Source of the DNA: an uncultured Prevotellaceae bacterium
Lineage (GTDB): Bacteria; Bacteroidota; Bacteroidia; Bacteroidales; Bacteroidaceae
Direction: 5' to 3'
DNA: 64,000 nucleotides
NCBI GenBank assembly: GCA_900319225.1
Contig: ONNV01000009.1
Coordinates: forward strand, 1-64,000
The position numbers and the translations under genes are program-made. Positions 29,621 to 38,600 of the stretch are shown here, one piece after another; within the stretch, counting starts at the first letter, position 1; every line of letters starts with the position of its first letter. The notes below the pieces were generated by a model. That model saw nothing but the letters and a program-made list of their open reading frames with translations, searched no databases and was not told the origin of the DNA.

Positions 29621-32600
29621 TCACTTGGTGACCGCAATCTTGTGGTGGTTCACTATGTAGACTCCGCGGCTGCTTACCGGGATGGTGAGCTTGGTGCCGG
29701 GTTGGATGGTGAACTTACCCAGAGACTTGCCGGATACGGTGGTCACGTTAACCTGGGCGGGCTCAGTGAGGGTGCTCTCCACGCAGATGTTCATATCCTC
29801 ACTGTATATGAGCAGGCCGCGGTCAGTCATGATGTCGTCGAGCGGCATCTGGTCACCTGCATAGCCAATATAGATTGCGGTAGGTGCGGCGGCCTTGGTG
29901 CTGCCGGAACGCATGGGCGCATTCTGTGCGGTGCTCTGGGCCAGGTATGCACGGAACGGAACGGTGGTTACGTCTTGAGTTGTATTATTCTCAAACTTGC
30001 TGCCTGTGCCATCCAGGAGCCATGTGGTCTGACCGTTCAGCTGCTTGGTCTGGTAGGTGGGCTTGAACAGGTAGCTGCCGTTCTCTACATCGGTCTGAGT
30101 GTTGTAGTCATCATCGGACTTGTAGATGGTGATACCATCGGCCGATACGAACGTGATGGTCTGGGCACCTATCTTGACAGGAGCGCTGGGCCATGTGTTC
30201 TTGGCATCGAACTCACCGCTCATGTCAAACTCATAGTACTTGCTGCCCGGGAATCCGATCAGGTACGGGTTAGCAGCCAGAGCGAACGGATAGTTGTTAT
30301 GCTCTATGTTGGTGCTGTAGTACTCCTGGTACTCGTCGCCGTTCTTATCCTTACGGCCGTTATGGCGGTAGTAGTGATCCCACAGGAATGTGTTCAGGTA
30401 GTTGAGGTTAGCACCGCGACCGTTGCTGATATCGGTGGCAGTTGCCTTGCTCAGTGACTTGAACAGCAGCTTGCTTACAGTCTGATTCTGCTCTGTGGTG
30501 GTCTCAATCTCACCGGGTGTACGCAACCAGTACTCATGACCGGTCTTGCTGCCCTCATAGAAGTGAGTGATCCAACCCTTCTCATTTGTGGTGACAATCT
30601 GGGTGGTGAACGGCAGGCTTATGCTCTCCCAACCGGTGCCGGCATTCTGGACAAATACGCTGGGCTTGCGCTGGTACCACATTACCTGATTATCACCCAT
30701 GGTGTACTCAATAGGAGCATTGAAGTCCTCACGGTCTACCAGGAAGTGGTCACCTGTTGTAATGTAATCACCGTCATTATTCTCAACGACCATGTGTCCG
30801 TGCAGGCCCTGGAGATCCAGGTCTGATACAGGCAGTACGTTGAAGTAGTCATTATCTACGGTGTAGCTGCTAGACTCAGTCTTGGCGTACTTGAAGTAGT
30901 CAGGCTCCTTGAAGTAGGTCTCAACTACGCTCTTGGTATCTGTGTCAGACTCCTTGACATATGCCAGCAGGTTTCTGGTCTGTCCGTCTGTACGCAGACC
31001 GGTCAGACCGTCAAAGTCAAGCACAGGAGCGTAGTACTTTTCAACACCGTTTACAGTCTGCTTACCCTGCTTAAAGTCAGAGTTGCTTCCGGTGACATCA
31101 GCATAACCTGTAAAGTCAACTGCGGTCAGACCCGGGTTGGCCTTAAGGTTGCTGTTGTTCCTGGCAGTGGCAGTGAGAACTGCATTCTGATTGAAATGAA
31201 CAGAGCTCATGTTGGCACTACCGTAGTAAGCGGGAGCGCGATATACGCGGTTGGTGCCGTCAAAGTGTGACGGTACATCCTGATGCTGCTTGTCTTCATT
31301 CCAGCCGTAGGTGAGGTCCTGACCAAAGTAGATGTAGTCATCGGGGAATACCGGTGTGTATACGTATACTGTGGTCTGGGTGTTTTGATCAACATAACTG
31401 CTCTCACGCACATCAACATCCTGCGGTATGAATCCGCCTGCGTAACGGTAATCGCCGTCTGCATAACGTGATTTCACGTATTGGATGTCAGCATCGTTCT
31501 GTATACCGTTGTAGTAACGCTTATCCAGATAGAAACTGTTAAGGTTATATGCAACCTCACCGTTGTAGAATGACTTGTCGGGCATTGCGGTTGCACTGGA
31601 CAGACTTGAGTATGCATTGGACTGCGGGTAGTAACTGTTGGTTACGATACCGGTTCCAAGTACGGCGTTCTTGCCGCTCAGATCCTGGTCTGTCGTGGTC
31701 ATTACCCAGCAGTTCACAGCCTCACCTCCGTTATCAGCAATACCTGAGCCGCTGAATGTACCGGTAACACCCAGGTTGTATACCTTACCGCAAAGCTTGT
31801 CAAACAGTGAACTTGACAGGCCGCTGATGTAGTATCCGTCACCGTGCAGGGTTCCCTCAAAGCATGGGTCACTGCCAGTGCCAATTGACTGCCATGCGGA
31901 GCCGCTGTGGTCAAGGTTGGTACGCAAGAAGAACTCAACGTTGCTTCCGGCTTGGATTGTGCTGTAATCATCAAGCAAGCTCAGGTCATAGAAATCTTTC
32001 AGCAGGTCAAGACCGTTCTGGTTGCTCAGGCTATAGTCATCAATGTAAACTTTAGGACTGAGTCTGTTGTTGTTCTTGTCCTTTACGATCTTGTTGATGT
32101 AATAGTGGTTGGCCTGGTCATCCATCACCTTCTTTATGTCATGGTAGTTGGCCACGCTCAGCTCAACAGGGTTGGAGTAGGTCTTACCCAGATATGAAAG
32201 AGCATAGTACGCAACCCAGTAACCGTTCTGGTACCAGTACAGAGGCATGTTGCTGTTGTCAAACTCTGTACCGTTACGATGATCAGATGCGCTGGTGGGG
32301 CTGGAGTATATTTCCCATCCGCCGCCGATGATATCATATGCACCCTTGGTGACAGTAGGCTGGTTGAGCGCAACGTGGTCACCCGGCAACACGATGTTGG
32401 GTTTAAGGAGTTCACCTATGATAGGAATACCGCTCTCAAAATGAACGTGGATGTTCACTACATGATATTCACGTATCTTCTCATAAGAGCTGCCGTTACC
32501 GTCACTCTCAATGTAGTCGTAGTAGTATACGGCGGTCAGGATCTTATCCTTGGAGAGACTGTTGATATCAATGTCACGTGCTACATACAGGGTTGATTTC

Positions 32601-35600
32601 TCATTAGGTATGGTACCGTTGATGGCAAAATTCCTCTGCTCATTCTTGAGAGTCTTGTAGTCACCTTCATGAATGATATCACCTAATTGCATATTTCCGT
32701 AAGCCTCTGTGCAGAAATAGTACATCTCAATGTTGGTAGCCTTGTTCTCTGATCCGTGAAGACTCGGGTCAGAGTAGGGGATGGCCATGACATTGTCCTG
32801 GTCACTGGAGCCGAACAGAGCATGATATGCATCGGGGGTCATCTGGTTACCCGGCATGTAATACTTGTCACCTATCTGCATGCCCACCTTGACGATATAG
32901 AATACGGTATCGGTAGGTGTTGAAGGTGTTATCACGATAGGAGTGTACTTGATCTGCTCATTTATGAGGACTCCCTCATAATCCAGGTTGTTGATTATGT
33001 CGCCCTTCTTTATGGTTGACTGTCTTTCTGCCAGAGGTACATACTCAGTTCCGTTGTAGCGGCTTATTGCCACGGTCCTGCCTCCGTCAAGAACAAAGTC
33101 TTCATTGCCCATATATGTGGCCTCATAATCAATAGACTTATCGTCAGTGTAGATTGCGCTGGCGTATGCCTGATCCATGGTCGTGGGAGTCATGTAAGCG
33201 TCACCACGCAGCAGGTCAAATGCATCATAGTTGAACTTGAAGTCTGAGCGCTCGTCATTGGCTATGTTGCTCAGGTCAAGTGCGTGGTAGTTGTTTCCGC
33301 CCTTGAACATGTATCCGCCCCACTTACCCTCGGCGGTACAGATATAACCGCGTGTAAGGCTGGCGGCCGCACTTGCGTTCTTTTCAACCAGATACAGGTA
33401 TGAACCCTCATCATTGGCATCGGTACCGTAAGGTACAACGGTTCCGGCAACTACATATGTGGGCTTGGAATCCTTGGGATTCTTCTTGTAGTTGAATGTG
33501 GTGTTGCACAGATAACCCAGGTCAAAGTAAGCCTTCTCTGCATTACTCAGAGAGTTGTATGTGTCCTCCGATATCAGGGCCTTGGGAACATATGATGTGC
33601 CGCCGGCTGTGAAGTTCTCAGTTGCAGTGGCAATGTAAACGGGCTTGAACTGGGCCTGCTCATCAGTCTTGACATAGTCACTAAGATGCTTGGTTTCATT
33701 ACCTACGGTTATTGACTCATTCTGCTTGTCATATGTGATCTGGTCAATGATATCCTCCATAAAGTAAACCTGCTGGCCAAGTACTGAAATACCGTCAACT
33801 GCCGTACCATCCATGTTCTTGTAGAATGAAGGGCTGCTTATGTAACCATCAGGTATTGAGCTGTACTCTGAACTGTGCTTAACCATATCGGCCTGTGATG
33901 ATCCGGTAGTGGCAATGGTGTGGTAGTATGTATTCCAGACATCAGGATTGCTCCAGTCCATTGTGAGCAGGAATCCGTTCTCACTGGATACAGCATTACT
34001 GATGTTGAATACACTTGAGCACTTGCGCTTGCTCTTAAGGCTCTGGAGTGCGTTGAACTGCTCAGCGGTCAGGATGTCATTCTTGAAATACTCTTCACCT
34101 CCATCCGTAAAGTTCTCATTGCAGATGTAAATCTCAGGTTGCGGTGCATCAAATACATCCCCCTTCTTGTACTCCTTGTCACCATACTCAACGTCATAGA
34201 AGCAGACATAAGTCTTATCTGTGAACAGTTGCTGTTGTTCTGTGGTGAGGTGGCTCCATGCCCACCATGAGATGGGGTCATTCTTGTGGTATGTTATCTC
34301 ACCTACAACGAATGCGTCATTCTCTGCTTTGCTCTGGTATTTCTCAAATGTGCTATGGTTCCTTTCATCCCAGTATGCATACTTGTTCTCATATACCTGC
34401 TGCAGCTTGATACGTCCCTGTGACTCGGCTGTGATGGTAAGAGGTATGTTAGAGTTCTCAGAGTAGGCGTGGGTAGAACCTGTGTAAGCAGATATGTACT
34501 GGTCATATACGTAGTAGTCACCGCGAATATACCAGTAGTGTGCAGGTGCTATTTCTATACCGTCATGAACATAGTAGGCATCATTCTGCGGGTAGCAGTC
34601 ATCAATGATACGCTTAAAGCTGTTAACAAAGTTACCTGATGACTCAACCTTGTCAGCCTCAGTTACTGAAGCCTCGTCATAGGTGTAGTTCTTGTATGAC
34701 AGGGCATTCGCGTTAGATTCAGCCAGTGTCACATGCTGCTCACCGATACCTCTTACACCGTGAATATTCTTGGCATAAACGTAACCGCCACCCTCACCTG
34801 GAGCAACGTTAAGGAGTGTCAGCTGTACGATACCGGTGATAGGACCGTATATCTTGGTGTCACTTTTCTCTGTCTTCTCATCAAGCAGCTCCAACCATAC
34901 GCCCGATGCAAGAGCCAGCTCATTGCGGCTTGAACCGTTGTTGCGCTTGCGGTCATCCTTATGCTTCTGTTTCCAGTCATAGTATGTCAGGTCATCGCCT
35001 TTGTATTTGAATACAGTGTTGTTCTCAGTGCTATGTTCCTTGTCCATAGTCTGCTCAGGACCATATGTTGCCAGGTCTGAGTTATCTGTGGTACGGGTCT
35101 CGTTGAAATCAACGTCACTGGTAAGGGCGCCCAGGTAATTTACCAGGTTGTAGATACCAAAGTAGTTGCCATGCTCAGTGCCCTGTCCCTTATTGACCGT
35201 GTTCAGTGAGAGCTCTCCTACACGGTTTATGGTGTAATCTATGTTGTTGGCCGTTTCAAGTACACGGTCCTGTGCACCCTTAAGTACGATACGGCTGCCA
35301 AACACACCACAGAAATCAGCACGCTGTATGGTGTTGATCATACGTCCTGCATAGAGAGTGCAGAATCCGTAGAGGTCCCAATAGGCTTTCTCCTCATCCC
35401 AGAAAGACTCATACTCATCCTGTGAGATACGGCTTCCGCGCTCGTCGGGGGTGTATCTGCGGTTGGTTATCTCCTTCCATTTGCCTTTCTCATCATTTGG
35501 CAGGGCGGCCCAGGTTTCGGCTGTTATCTTCTTACCTCTCTTGTAGAGTTCCTGATGCTCAGCATCTATGGTATGCATGTAAGTGGTCTGGTTCTCGTAG

Positions 35601-38600
35601 AATGAGAGTACCCTGGTCTCACTTGGTGCATACAGAAGCTCAAAGTATGCTCGCTGACGGTCATTGAGCTTGCGGTACTCATCAATGGTAAGTGATGAGT
35701 TCAGGTTGTAGTAGTCAGTACCGTAGTTGGTTACGTTCAGTTCTCTGTATCCGTCAACAAGAGTAAGGTTGCCGTCACCGTAAAGACCGCCTATGCCGTC
35801 CTCACCGATGGTGATGAAATCCTTGGAGAATACATCCGTTACAGATGCGGTAGCGTTACCGAATACTGTCTTCTCATTGGCAACCAGGTTAGTGGAACCT
35901 ACAGTGGTGTTACCGCCGGCAAATACGGCGTTGCGTATGTTGATGCCGTCATCACTGAGGCTCTGCCATATCGGGTCACTGTTGGTCATGGTGTTGAGGT
36001 CTGCGGTGGGAACGTAATCACCGGCAGCGTAATCCGTGCCGTTTATGGTAACGTTCTGCTTTGCCACGGCGTAAGGTGTGATTATTACCTTGCAGTCCTC
36101 AGTCAGTTGGTCATTGGATCCGTAATAGTAACCATCTGCCTGCTTTGTTCCGATGGTGCTGAATACGATACCCTCATCACCGCCACCAAATACGTTACCG
36201 TAGGTTTTCTGCAGGTCTTTTACGGAACCTATCTCACCACCGTATATATGAACGGTGGTGGGTCCGAATACGGCACCTTTTGCCGTAAGGTCAGTCTCAT
36301 TCTCGGGCTTCCAGCCCTCGCCGCCCCAGCTGTCCTTACCGCGGCCACCGCCAAATACGTTACGCATCACATGTCCGCTGTACAGATTTACATCAGTGCT
36401 ACCGGCCTTGTATATGGTGGCGTCGCTAACCTGTTTTGAACCCTCTGGTGTGGCGGCATCGGACTTTCTTGTACCACGGCCTATAGGACCAAGCTCACCG
36501 CCGCCGTACATGCTGCCGCGAACGGTTCCGCCAAACATTTCTATGTGTGAGTTGTCAACATAGCTGCTGGCTACATAACCGCCGCCAAACACGTTACCGT
36601 TCAGGTCAAGACGGTTATCGCCTGTTGTATATTCATCAAGGTTCTCTGTGTAAACATCAACTGTCTGAGTGGTTGATGTCTCATTCTCGGTGCCCTCATT
36701 CTCAATGACAGTCTCAGTCTTGGTACCATGGTTGAAACCTATGTATCCGTTGTAGATTGTAAGGTATGCATCTCCGTATACGGAACCGCCCTCACCGCCG
36801 GCATATACGTTACGTGTAATTGAGGGTATGCCGTCTATGTAAGATGTTGCGTCTTTCTTGCCAATCACAACATGTGACTCACCGGCCAGGTCATTTGCAT
36901 TCTGGGCTACGTTTGATATCTCACCCTCATGATAACCCACATGTCCCATGTATCCGCCGCCATATACGTTACGTGCCGTACCGCCCTCTATATAGACATT
37001 GGACGATGATTTGAACAGCTGGTTACCGTCCTGGGTGTGTAACCGGTAGACATTCTTGATGGTACCACCCTCACCACCTGCATATATATCCTTCTCTACA
37101 TAACCGCCCTTGAGCTCAATGTAGGTAGAACCTGCAATGACTGCATCCTGTCCAAGACCGCCTCCGTATGCGTAGCCGTTTGATGTTCCGCCTCCGGCTT
37201 TGGGGTTACCCTTAACCTGTGCACCCTCCAGGATGTGTACGTTGGTGTTGTAGTAGGGTGTGTTGTTAAACAAAAGGTTTTGAGGTTCAAGAACGGTGGT
37301 ACGGCCATTGTCTACATATATTTTCTGACCGTTCTCCTCTTTTACGTTATCTATGATGTCAAGTACATCGTCAGTAAGGTTGATGGGGTGGGCAGGATAG
37401 TAGGCCTCAGGCTTGCCTTCAATGTAAACATGGAACAAATCCAGGTAACTGGAGTATGCCATTACGCCGGCCAGCTTGGCTTGGGGATCATTGCCGGGCT
37501 GTTCATTATACAGCCACCTAACCAGTGAAGGATAGTTGTATGTGGTACCGTTCTGGCCGCCTCCATATATCTGATTGACCTGTGCTCCGTCTTGAAGGAA
37601 TACGTTGGTGCGTCCGCTGGTGGTCTCTTTACCGTAACCGGCTCCGAATACAGTTGTCAGTTGACCCTGACTGTTCTTGACCGGAGCTGCAATGTTCACG
37701 TAAGTGTCAAATGATATACGGCGGTTGTTGTTTCCACCATAGATGGCGTTGTCAACAATGGCGTTTGCACCGCGGAAATCAACGAATGTGATGTAGTGAT
37801 CGCAATAAAGAGCCTTGTATTTGTCTTTCTCAGCGTCATCAGTTAGCTGATCCAGGTCATAACCCTTACCGCCTCCAAATATGGAGTTGACATGGATTGT
37901 TGATTCTTCAGGAACGTTTACACGTGAGAATCCTATAAGACCCTCCTTGTTGCAGCCTCCATAAACATCATTGAACCTACCGGCCCACAGGTCAATAACG
38001 GTACGTCCGGCACCGGGTAACAGCATGAGAACATCGTAAGTATTCTTGTCTACATCCTTTGCACCCATGCCACCGAATGCTCCGCCACCAAATATATCTG
38101 TGTTCTTGTAGTTGTTCTTGTTGGCAGTTGATGTGTTTATGTCATCAATGAGCAGGTATGATACCTCTTGCATGGTGTTGTTCTGGTCAACATATCCGGG
38201 GTATCCCTCACTGCCGCCAAACATCACACCTACATAATTCTTGGCGTTGTCAACAGGCTGGAAGAATATGAATGAGTTACCGTACATGTACGGGTAGCGG
38301 AATCCGTTCTTGGGATCACCAATCTTGTGACCTTCCAACTTGTCTTCTGCCTGGTCCTTATATGTGTAAACATAGTCATTGTAGATGTTATCGTAGTAGT
38401 TGTAGTTACCGTAACCGCCGCCAAACAGAGAATCCACACGACCCTGGATGAATTCGACATATGTGCTCACATTATTGAGCATTCCGGGCTGGGTGGTTCT
38501 GTACCGGCTGTCTGAACTGAAATCGCCGGTCCTGCCTGATCCAATCATACCGCCAAAGTCGTTACCTCCAAACAAAATGTCCTTTATCCAAGGGAATCCG

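Noticed and set aside
29573..30457. Plus-strand open frame of 294 aa at the end of the 3952-residue gene
   Set aside because: Antisense to the well-supported C-terminal domain of the giant; no family resemblance.
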